A stretch of 11,768 nt of DNA from assembly GCA_035275105.1 (NCBI GenBank), contig DATENL010000035.1, positions 1 to 11,768 of the forward strand. Reading direction: 5' to 3'. The position numbers and the translations under genes are program-made. Source of the DNA: AC-37 sp035275105. GTDB lineage: Bacteria > Actinomycetota > Thermoleophilia > Solirubrobacterales > Thermoleophilaceae. Every line of letters begins with the position of its first letter. Within the stretch, counting starts at the first letter, position 1. Below the pieces are notes generated by a model. The model did not search any database. It was not told the origin of the DNA and was given only the letters and a program-made list of their open reading frames with translations. Below are positions 1 to 5,544 of this stretch, in pieces.

Positions 1-138
1 CGGCTCGGCGCTCGCCCGGGCCGTGGCGGAGGCGCGCTGTGCGCGCGCCCGGGACGCCGAGGTGAACGCGAGGCTCACCCCCGCGAGGGCGAGGGCGGCG
101 ACCAGCGCGACGGCGAATCCGGGGCGGGGTACGGCCAC
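1..138 (-). CDS. N-terminus of a secreted or membrane-anchored protein (partial)
   Basis: This gene runs off the left edge, so only its first 46 residues are visible. They begin at a GTG at 138-136 and are open to base 1. After a short basic start (MAVPRPG) there is a hydrophobic stretch of about 17 residues (8-25, rich in Ala, Val and Leu), then an Ala/Ser/Arg-rich segment. This is what a signal peptide or N-terminal membrane anchor looks like. An ATG 5 bp upstream is in another frame and stops after 20 codons, and an in-frame stop at 171-169 bounds the start. No strong ribosome binding site is visible; a perfect 10-bp palindrome (GTCGGCCGAC, 148-157) lies just upstream. It follows sigH on the same strand but beyond a terminator-like hairpin. 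In B. subtilis rpmG and secE follow sigH; this does not look like either. Function unknown. Confidence 0.55.
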   Translation of the reverse strand, partial: MAVPRPGFAVALVAALALAGVSLAFTSASRARAQRASATARASAEP

Positions 139-170
139 CCCATGGCTGTCGGCCGACCCCGCCCGGAGCT

Positions 171-190
171 AAAGGGGCTCGGCGCCCCTA
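171..190 (-). terminator. Terminator-like hairpin at the end of sigH
   Basis: On the minus strand GGGGC (188-184) and GCCCC (178-174) pair around a 5-nt loop, followed by TTT (173-171). The sigH stop codon TAG (190-188) borders the stem. The U-tract is short, so termination may be partial. Confidence 0.45.
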
Positions 191-838
191 GAGCAGCACG
201 CTGCGCGCGTCCAGGTGCGCGCCCACCTTGCGCTTCACGCGCTGGAGCGCGTTGTCCACGGTCTTCGTGTCGCACACCAGCCGCTCGCCGATCGCCTCGT
301 AGCTGTGGCCGTCGAGGTAGAGCGAGAGAACCGAGCTCTCGAGGTCCGAGAGGACGCTCGACAGGCAGGCGACCAGGCTGTGCAGCTCCTCCGAGGAGAT
401 GACCTGGTTGACCGGGTCGTGCGCGGTCGGCCCCGGGAGCACCTCGTCGAGGGTGGGCTCGCCGTCGCCGCCGGCCGCCGGCGTCTGCGAGAACGAGACG
501 TACTGGTTCAGCGGCGTGTGCTTGTTCCGGGTCGACGTCTTGACCGCGGTGATGATCTGACGCGTGATGCAGAGCTCCGCGAAGTTGCGAAAGCTCGACT
601 CCCGGTCCGAGCGGTAGTCGCGGACCGCCTTGTAGAGCCCGACCAGACCCTCCTGGATCAGGTCGTCGGAGTCGCCGCCGATCAGGAAGTACGACGACGC
701 CTTGAGCCGCACGAAGCCGTAGTAGCGACGCACGATCCTGTCGTATGCGTCCCGCTTGCCTGACTTGGCGAGCGCGACCAGATAGTGATCATCAACCTCG
801 AGTTGAGATTGAGTGCTACGCGAAGCGGTAATCGACAC
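188..838 (-). CDS. sigH: RNA polymerase sigma factor of the SigH (sigma-30) family
   Basis: This 216-residue protein directs RNA polymerase to a specific promoter class. It has the sigma-70 layout: region 2 with the core-binding segment around 58-75 (DDLIQEGLVGLYKAV), then the SFRNFAELCITRQIITAVK-type region 2.3/2.4 at 82-100, a variable linker, and a region 4 helix-turn-helix near 178-205 (SYEAIGERL, then DNALQRVKRK). The phrases SYFLIG, AELCITRQIITA, LYLDG.SY and DNALQRVKRK are characteristic of Bacillus SigH, which is about the same length. In Bacillus it drives the transition to stationary phase and sporulation; the regulon here is unknown. The start is a GTG 5 nt after GGAGGGGAG (852-844). 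It lies downstream of rlmB, as in B. subtilis. The 110-bp leader has a possible pseudoknot. It ends in a terminator-like hairpin. Confidence 0.93.
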   Translation of the reverse strand: MSITASRSTQSQLEVDDHYLVALAKSGKRDAYDRIVRRYYGFVRLKASSYFLIGGDSDDLIQEGLVGLYKAVRDYRSDRESSFRNFAELCITRQIITAVKTSTRNKHTPLNQYVSFSQTPAAGGDGEPTLDEVLPGPTAHDPVNQVISSEELHSLVACLSSVLSDLESSVLSLYLDGHSYEAIGERLVCDTKTVDNALQRVKRKVGAHLDARSVLL

Positions 839-874
839 GTCATCTCCCCTCCGACCCCCTTGGCACGCATGGCT

Positions 875-921
875 AGGGGCCGAAAGTCGAGGCGTACGTA
901 CCTCCCCTGGTAGCGCCGACT
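875..921 (-). promoter_or_regulatory. Possible structured 5' leader (hairpin plus pseudoknot) of sigH
   Basis: In the sigH leader, AGTCG (921-917) can pair with CGACT (889-885), GCG (916-914) with CGC (894-892), and TACC (912-909) with GGTA (902-899), leaving an AGGGGA loop. The loop AGGGG (908-904) is exactly complementary to CCCCT (879-875) just downstream, which would close an H-type pseudoknot. This was folded by eye and matches no riboswitch class I recognise. Complementarity arises easily in GC-rich DNA, so confidence is low. Confidence 0.25.
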
Positions 922-927
922 CTCGCC

Positions 928-951
928 TGACCCGGGCTAAAGCTCAGGTCA
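928..951. repeat. Inverted repeat at the rlmB stop codon
   Basis: TGACCCGGGCT (928-938) and AGCTCAGGTCA (941-951) are inverted copies, 9 of 11 matching, separated by AA. The rlmB stop TGA (951-949) is inside the right arm. With no T-run following, it could be a weak terminator, an mRNA 3' end stabiliser, or an operator upstream of sigH. Confidence 0.4.
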
Positions 952-1692
952 AGCCTTATCTGTGCGCGCGAGCTTCCCAGGTTTATGGAACCCTGTCAAC
1001 CCCGGGCGGACGAAATGCAAGATCCCGTACACCAGCGCGGCCGCGGCGGCTGAGACGTTGAGCGACTCCACCCGCCCGCGCATCGGGAGCGCGATCAGCT
1101 GGTCGCACCCCGCCGCGACGCGCGGCCGCAGGCCGCGCCCCTCCGAGCCGAGCACCAGCACGACCCGCCCGCGGTAGTCGGGCTCGTCGTACGGCACGGC
1201 GTCGGGCGCCGTCGACGCTCCATAAACCCACGCCCCCTCCTCCTTCGCCTCGCGGAGGAAGTCGGCCAGGTTCCTGACGCGGGCGACCGGCAGGTGCTCG
1301 ACCGCCCCGGCCGACGCCTTGCACACCGCCGGGGTGACGTGCGCGGAGCGCCGCTCGCCCACCACCACGCCCGCCGCGCCGGCGCCCTCGGCCACACGGC
1401 AGATCGCGCCGAGGTTCTGGGGGTCGGTGACCTCGTCGAGGCAGACGACCAGCGAGTCGTCGCCGGCCAGGAGAGCGCGCGCGTCGGCGTACTCGAACTC
1501 GGCGACGTCCGCGCACACGCCCTGGTGGTCGGGCGACCCGCACAGGGAGGCGAGCTCGGCGTCGTCCGCGCGCGCGGGCGCGGCCTCGCTCAGCCAGGGC
1601 TCGCCGGCCATCCGCTCGCTCGCCCACACGCGGCTCACGCCCCGCCGGCCGCGCAGCGCCTCGCGGACCGGGTTGCGCCCGTAGACGATCAC
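949..1692 (-). CDS. rlmB: 23S rRNA 2'-O-ribose methyltransferase, TrmH/SpoU family (RlmB)
   Basis: This 247-residue protein is a SPOUT (alpha/beta-knot) methyltransferase; RlmB methylates the ribose of a guanosine in the 23S rRNA peptidyl-transferase region using S-adenosylmethionine. The N-terminal RNA-binding domain opens with VYGRNPVREAL (3-13). The three SpoU motifs are clear: DPQNLGAICRVAEGAGA (90-106) with the Asn and Arg, VLVLGSEGRGL (178-188), and ALPMRGRVESLNVSAA (201-216). Length fits the family (E. coli RlmB is about 243). I place the start at GTG 1692-1690, directly before IVYGRNP; it overlaps the upstream TetR stop as GTGA. The position matches rlmB between cysS and sigH in B. 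subtilis, except that a foreign-looking cassette now separates it from cysS. The exact target nucleotide is inferred from the family. Confidence 0.93.
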   Translation of the reverse strand: MIVYGRNPVREALRGRRGVSRVWASERMAGEPWLSEAAPARADDAELASLCGSPDHQGVCADVAEFEYADARALLAGDDSLVVCLDEVTDPQNLGAICRVAEGAGAAGVVVGERRSAHVTPAVCKASAGAVEHLPVARVRNLADFLREAKEEGAWVYGASTAPDAVPYDEPDYRGRVVLVLGSEGRGLRPRVAAGCDQLIALPMRGRVESLNVSAAAAALVYGILHFVRPGLTGFHKPGKLARTDKA

Positions 1693-2306
1693 TCCGCCGG
1701 CATCGCCGCGGCCAGCGCGGCGCCGAGCGACGCGATCAGCTCCTCGCCGGTCGGCGTGTCCTCCGGCGACAGGACCCACTGGATCGCGAACCCGTCGTTG
1801 ACCGCGATCAGGAACGAGGCGACCGCGCGCGGGTCGACGCCCGGCGCGTCGCCGAGGCTCGCGCCCACCATCTCCACCACGCGGTCGCGCGACTCGTCGA
1901 GGTGGATGGCCATCTGCCGCCGCAGGTCGTCCGAGCGCTCAGCCTGGGCGACGGCCTCGAGGAACGAGACCAGTAGCGGGCGCTGGCGCTCGAACGCCTC
2001 GAGCATGACGATCCACGAGCGCGCCATCCGCGCCAGCGGCGGGGCGTCCGGGTCGGTGAACGCCGCCTGGCCGAGCATCTCGGTCCACTCCTCGAAGAGC
2101 CGGATGATCGCGGCGTTGAGCAGGCCCTCCTTCGATCCGAAGTGGTAGCCGATCGACGCGAGGTTGGCTCCCGAGGCCGCGGCGATGTCGCGGGCGGTCG
2201 TGCGCGCGTAGCCCTTCGTCTGGATGCACTCGATCGCCCCGGCCAGGAGCTGCTCACGGCTGCTGGGCTGGGCCACGGGCCGATCGTACTGCGAAATGTT
2301 TGGCAT
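1689..2306 (-). CDS. TetR-family transcriptional regulator (TetR 1), divergent from the P450
   Basis: This is a 205-residue ligand-responsive repressor. The N-terminal TetR domain starts around SSREQLLAGAIECI (15-27). The helix-turn-helix is near 39-58 (RDIAAASGANLASIGYHFGS), followed by KEGLLNAAI. The C-terminal helical domain (about 75-200) would bind ligand and form the dimer; its ligand is not readable. The start is ATG 2306-2304, which lies inside a near-perfect palindrome (2305-2329), so it probably represses itself and the divergent P450-cyclase pair. A good -10 (TACAAT, 2320-2315) sits only 8 nt before the ATG, so the message may be leaderless. Its stop TGA overlaps the GTG of rlmB by 4 bases, suggesting translational coupling. 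A divergent TetR/P450 pair also occurs at Rv0135c/cyp138 of M. tuberculosis, as I recall. Confidence 0.9.
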   Translation of the reverse strand: MPNISQYDRPVAQPSSREQLLAGAIECIQTKGYARTTARDIAAASGANLASIGYHFGSKEGLLNAAIIRLFEEWTEMLGQAAFTDPDAPPLARMARSWIVMLEAFERQRPLLVSFLEAVAQAERSDDLRRQMAIHLDESRDRVVEMVGASLGDAPGVDPRAVASFLIAVNDGFAIQWVLSPEDTPTGEELIASLGAALAAAMPAE

Positions 2307-2328
2307 ACGTGTGTATTGTACATACGTA
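2300..2328 (+). promoter_or_regulatory. Likely promoter of the P450-cyclase operon
   Basis: TTGGCA (2300-2305) and TACGTA (2323-2328) lie 17 bp apart. The -10 is a poor match, but it sits 5 nt before the P450 ATG (2334), so transcription would begin at or near the start codon and give a leaderless message. No Shine-Dalgarno sequence exists in the 27-bp gap. Confidence 0.45.
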
Positions 2329-2329
2329 T
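2305..2329. promoter_or_regulatory. Palindromic operator between TetR 1 and the P450
   Basis: ATACGTGTGTA (2305-2315) and TACATACGTAT (2319-2329) are inverted copies with one mismatch in 11, separated by TTG. It fills nearly the whole 27-bp divergent gap and covers the tetR start codon, the tetR -10 (TACAAT on the minus strand, 2320-2315) and the P450 -10. Binding here would block both directions, as expected for an autoregulated TetR pair. Binding by TetR 1 is inferred from position. Confidence 0.8.
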
Positions 2330-2333
2330 ATAT

Positions 2334-3674
2334 ATGGAAGCCACAAGCCAGAGAGCAACCGCCGCCAACGGCCTTCCGCCCGGGCCGCGCTGGCCGCGGG
2401 CCGCGCAGACCGCCTGGTACGCGCTGCGCCCGACCTCGGTGCTGCGGCGCTGCCATGCGCGCTACGGCGACGCCTTCACGCTGCGCACGCATGGGCTCGG
2501 CGAGATGGTGTTCCTCGCCGACCCGGCCGCGGTCAAGGAGGTCTTCACCGGCGACCGCGACCTGCTTCACGCGGGCGAGGCGAACGCCGCGATGGAGCCG
2601 GTCCTGGGACCGCACTCGCTGCTGTTGCTCGACGGCGCGCGCCACCTGCGCGAGCGCAAGCTGCTGCTGCCGGCGTTCCACGGCGAGGCCGTGCGCGCGT
2701 ACGCCGACCGGATCGAGGAGATAGCCGAGCGCGAGGTGGCCGGCTGGCCGGTCGCGAAGCCGTTCGCCGTGCGCCCGCGGATGCAGGCGGTGACGCTCGA
2801 GGTGATCCTCCAGGCCGTCATCGGCGTGCGCGACCCCGCCCGGCTCGATCGCCTGCGCCGGCTCCTGCCCCAGCTCCTCGACTTCAGCGTGAGCGACATG
2901 TGGGCCGTGTGGATCTTCCCCGGGGTAATGAACACCTTCCTGGGCCGCCGCCACAAGGCGATCCGCGTGCAGCCGGAGGTCGACCGCCTGCTGCTCGAGG
3001 AGATCGCGGACCACCGGCGCGACCCCGAGGGGCGCGACGACGTCCTCGCGCTGCTCGTGGCCGCGCGCGACGAGGGCGGCGAGCCGCTCAGCGACCGGGC
3101 CCTGCGCGATCACGTCGTCACGCTGCTCCTTGCCGGCCACGAGACGACCACCACGGCGCTGGCGTGGGCGTTCGAGCGCCTGGTCCGGCACCCGGCCGCG
3201 CTGGCGCGCCTGCGCGACGAGGTGCGGACCGGCGAGGGCGACGACTACCTCAGGGCCGTCGTCGACGAGACCCTCAGGGTGCGGCCGATCATCTGGGGCG
3301 TCTGGCGGCGGCTGACGGCGCCGGCCGAGGTCGCCGGTCACAGGCTTCCCGCCGGGACCACCGTCGAGCCGTCGATCTCGCTGCTCCAGGAGTCCGACGC
3401 GTTCGAGCACCCGCAGGAGTTCCGGCCCGAGCGCTTCCTCGACGGCGCCTCGCCCCCGCCCTACACCTTCATCCCGTTCGGCGGCGGCCCGCGCCGCTGC
3501 ATCGGAGCGAGCTTCGCGACGATGGAGATGCGGGCGGTCCTGCGCACCGTGCTCCGGAGCGTGGACCTGGCCACGACGACCGCGCGGCCCGAGCAGCCGC
3601 GCGTGCATCACGTGACGCTGGTCCCGTCGCGCGGGGGCCGGATCAGCGTCGAGCGGCGGGTCGTGGGCGGATGA
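2334..3674 (+). CDS. Cytochrome P450 monooxygenase
   Basis: This 446-residue haem-thiolate enzyme would insert one oxygen atom from O2 into an organic substrate using electrons from a separate redox partner; none is encoded in the window. Signature sites are intact: proline-rich LPPGPRWP (14-21), C-helix HLRERK (104-109), I-helix AGHETT (267-272) with the oxygen-activating Thr, K-helix ETLR (E312, R315), FRPERF (363-368), and the haem loop FGGGPRRCIG (382-391) with Cys389 as the axial ligand. No transmembrane anchor is present, so it should be soluble. The style resembles the mycobacterial CYP135/CYP138 group, but the substrate cannot be read. The ATG at 2334 has no ribosome binding site and may start a leaderless message under the TetR 1 operator. 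Its TGA overlaps the cyclase ATG (ATGA). Confidence 0.95.
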   Translation: MEATSQRATAANGLPPGPRWPRAAQTAWYALRPTSVLRRCHARYGDAFTLRTHGLGEMVFLADPAAVKEVFTGDRDLLHAGEANAAMEPVLGPHSLLLLDGARHLRERKLLLPAFHGEAVRAYADRIEEIAEREVAGWPVAKPFAVRPRMQAVTLEVILQAVIGVRDPARLDRLRRLLPQLLDFSVSDMWAVWIFPGVMNTFLGRRHKAIRVQPEVDRLLLEEIADHRRDPEGRDDVLALLVAARDEGGEPLSDRALRDHVVTLLLAGHETTTTALAWAFERLVRHPAALARLRDEVRTGEGDDYLRAVVDETLRVRPIIWGVWRRLTAPAEVAGHRLPAGTTVEPSISLLQESDAFEHPQEFRPERFLDGASPPPYTFIPFGGGPRRCIGASFATMEMRAVLRTVLRSVDLATTTARPEQPRVHHVTLVPSRGGRISVERRVVGG

Positions 3675-4792
3675 GCTCGCGGCGCGCCGAGATCGAGGCG
3701 GCCGGCCTGCTCGACGGGCTCGCGGACGACCGTGCCCGCGAGGACCGCGCGGTACTCGTCGAGCAGCTCCTGGCCGACGGGTTCACGGTCGAGGAGGTCC
3801 GCGACGCCGCGCGGCGCGGCCGACTCCCGCTGCTCCCGCTCGACCGCGTGCTCCACCCGCCCGGCGTGGAGCTGACGAGCGTCGACGTCGCCGAGCGGAG
3901 CGGTCTCTCGCTCGACTTCCTCACCCGCCTGTGGCGCGCGCTCGGCCTTGCCGAGACGGCCGACGACGAGGTCGCCTACGCGGAGGCCGACGTGGAGGCC
4001 GCGCGCACGCTGGCGCCCTTCCTCGAGGCGGGCCTCGACCCCGAGTCGCTCGTGCTGATCGGCCAGGTGCTCGGGCACGGGATGGGCCGGCTCGCCGAGA
4101 CGATCCGCGAGGTGGTCGGCAACGAGCTTCTGCGCGCCGGCGACAGCGAGCAGGCGCTCGGCCTGCGCTACGCCCAGGCGGCCGAGCACCTGGTCCCACT
4201 CCTCAACCCGCTGCTCGGCTACGTGCTCAACGTGCACCTGAAGGAGCAGGTGAAGACCGACGTGGTGCTCGAGGCGGAGCTGGTCACGGGTCGCGTGGAG
4301 GGCGCCCGCCCGATCGCCGTCTGCTTCGCGGACCTGGTCGGCTTCACGAGGCTCGGCGAGCGCGTCCCGCCCGACGAGCTCAGCGCCGCCGGGCGCCGCC
4401 TGACCGCCATGGCCGTCGACGTCGCGCGGCCGCCCGTCCGCCTCGTGAAGATGATCGGTGACGCGGCGATGCTGGTCTCACCGCAGCCGGAGCCCCTGCT
4501 GAACGCGGCGCTCGACCTGGTCGACGCGGCCGAGACGGACCCGGCCGTCACGCCGCTGCGAGTCGGCGTCGCGAGCGGCGACGCGATCGTCCATTGCGGC
4601 GACTGGCTCGGGGCGCCGGTCAACCTCGCCAGCCGAGTGACGGACGCGGCGCGTCCCGGAAGCGTTCTCGCCACGAGCGCGGTCCGCCGGACGGCCGAGC
4701 CCGCCTTCGCCTGGTCCTGGGCCGGCCGCCGGCGGTTCAAGGGCGTGCGCGACGAGGTGGGCCTGTACCGCGTGCGGCGCGGGTCAGACTAG
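3671..4792 (+). CDS. Class III adenylate cyclase with N-terminal regulatory domain (Rv1264-like)
   Basis: This 373-residue protein converts ATP to cAMP. The C-terminal catalytic homology domain (about 212-370) has all six canonical residues: metal-binding D221 (CFADLVGFT) and D264 (KMIGDAAML), adenine-selecting K260 and D311 (GDWLG), and transition-state N318 and R322 (PVNLASRVTDAA). K plus D predicts ATP rather than GTP. The homodimer would form two active sites. The N-terminal 200 residues contain no membrane segment. They resemble the helical autoinhibitory domain of M. tuberculosis Rv1264, whose cyclase is activated at acid pH; whether this one senses pH is inference. The ATG overlaps the P450 stop (ATGA), so the two are translationally coupled. 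Its stop TAG shares CTAG with the convergent TetR 2 stop. Confidence 0.93.
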   Translation: MSSRRAEIEAAGLLDGLADDRAREDRAVLVEQLLADGFTVEEVRDAARRGRLPLLPLDRVLHPPGVELTSVDVAERSGLSLDFLTRLWRALGLAETADDEVAYAEADVEAARTLAPFLEAGLDPESLVLIGQVLGHGMGRLAETIREVVGNELLRAGDSEQALGLRYAQAAEHLVPLLNPLLGYVLNVHLKEQVKTDVVLEAELVTGRVEGARPIAVCFADLVGFTRLGERVPPDELSAAGRRLTAMAVDVARPPVRLVKMIGDAAMLVSPQPEPLLNAALDLVDAAETDPAVTPLRVGVASGDAIVHCGDWLGAPVNLASRVTDAARPGSVLATSAVRRTAEPAFAWSWAGRRRFKGVRDEVGLYRVRRGSD

Positions 4793-5460
4793 GCGTCGCT
4801 GCCCTGGCCGGACGGGTCGCCGCGCTCGGCGAGGCTCGCCTCGAGGCCGTCGAGAATCCGTTCGAGCCCGTAGGTGAACACCTCGTCGCCGACCATCGCC
4901 CCGCTGAACGGCCCGGCCGTCTCGCGCAGCCGCTCGTAGTCCTCGCCCGGAAGCGAGCCGAGCGCCGTGCGCGTGGTCTCCCGCGCTCCCGGCGCCGAGC
5001 GCGGCATGCTGAACAGGGCGAAGCCGAAGATGTAGGTGACCAGCAGCCGGAAGGCCTTCACCGCCTCGTCGGGTTCGAAGCCGGCGCCCACGAGGATCCG
5101 CACCCCGGCCTCCACGTTGCGGAGGCTCCCGGGCCCGAGCACCGGCTGGCGCGCCCAGATCTCGACGACGCTCGGGTGGCGCGCGAACAGCTCGCCGCTG
5201 TACTCGGCGAACCGGTGCACCTGGTCGCGCCATGAGCCGTCGAACGGCGGCAGCTCGCTCTCGGCCACGGCGGCGTCGATGACGGCGTCGAGCAGCTCGC
5301 GCTTGTCGCGGAAGTGCCCGTAGAGCGTCATCGTGCCCGCCCCCAGCTCGTCGGCCAGCCGCCGCATGCTGAGCGCCTCGATCCCGTCGCGGTCGGCGAG
5401 CTCGAGCCCCGCGGCGGCTATCCGGTCGCGGGACAGGGGCTTGCTCGTCTTCCGAGGCAG
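4789..5460 (-). CDS. TetR-family transcriptional regulator (TetR 2), probable CTG start
   Basis: This regulator has 223 residues if it starts at CTG 5460-5458, giving (M)PRKTSKPLSRDRIAAAGL. The N-terminal DNA-binding domain has its helix-turn-helix near 29-48 (ALSMRRLADELGAGTMTLYG) followed by HFRDKRELLDAVID. The long C-terminal helical domain resembles the tetracycline-repressor type (TetR_C). A perfect AGGAGG (5472-5467) lies 6 nt before the CTG. No ATG, GTG or TTG in this frame comes before the helix-turn-helix except a GTG at 5499-5497, which sits inside the operator, has no ribosome binding site, and would give 236 residues. It is divergent from the secreted protein, with a 26-bp palindrome between them, so it likely regulates both. 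Its stop shares CTAG with the cyclase stop. Ligand unknown. Confidence 0.88.
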   Translation of the reverse strand: MPRKTSKPLSRDRIAAAGLELADRDGIEALSMRRLADELGAGTMTLYGHFRDKRELLDAVIDAAVAESELPPFDGSWRDQVHRFAEYSGELFARHPSVVEIWARQPVLGPGSLRNVEAGVRILVGAGFEPDEAVKAFRLLVTYIFGFALFSMPRSAPGARETTRTALGSLPGEDYERLRETAGPFSGAMVGDEVFTYGLERILDGLEASLAERGDPSGQGSDA

Positions 5461-5472
5461 TCGGTTCCTCCT
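5458..5472 (-). promoter_or_regulatory. Ribosome binding site that sets a CTG start for TetR 2
   Basis: On the minus strand AGGAGG (5472-5467), spacer AACCGA, then CTG (5460-5458). The perfect Shine-Dalgarno match at ideal spacing marks CTG as the probable initiation codon. Confidence 0.6.
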
Positions 5473-5500
5473 TGCACGACGCGAGCAGCCTCCGTACACT
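5472..5500 (+). promoter_or_regulatory. Likely promoter of the secreted-protein gene
   Basis: TTGCAC (5472-5477) and TACACT (5495-5500) are 17 bp apart, a reasonable housekeeping promoter. The -10 and start point lie in the left half of the palindrome at 5493-5518, so a bound TetR 2 would block it. Confidence 0.5.
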
Positions 5501-5518
5501 GTACTAGTACACCGTACG
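5493..5518. promoter_or_regulatory. Palindromic operator between TetR 2 and the secreted protein
   Basis: A 26-bp inverted repeat with 13-bp arms, 11 of 13 matching. Its core TGTACTAGTACA (5500-5511) is a perfect palindrome and the ends are CGTAC and GTACG. It overlaps the -10 of the rightward promoter and lies just upstream of the TetR 2 ribosome binding site. Size and position fit an autoregulated TetR operator. Confidence 0.8.
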
Positions 5519-5544
5519 AAACGGCTGCCGAGGGAGGCAAGGAT

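Noticed and set aside
141..143. ATG at 143 as the start of the left-edge gene
   Set aside because: Its frame stops after 20 codons, while the GTG at 138 gives an open frame with a clear hydrophobic export-type segment.
188..838. Evidence that the organism sporulates
   Set aside because: SigH-type factors occur in organisms not known to sporulate; no other sporulation gene is in the window.
861..948. c-di-AMP (ydaO) or other known riboswitch before sigH
   Set aside because: Considered because disA is nearby, but the conserved cores of classes I can recall are absent.
2142..2333. In-frame extension of the P450 upstream of 2334
   Set aside because: It runs antisense through the TetR 1 helix-turn-helix, and the operator and P450-like sequence place the start at 2334.
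2300..3670. Long open frame in front of the adenylate cyclase
   Set aside because: It is out of frame with the clear P450 signatures and is low-complexity Arg/Ala/Pro; the cyclase begins at the ATGA overlap at 3671.
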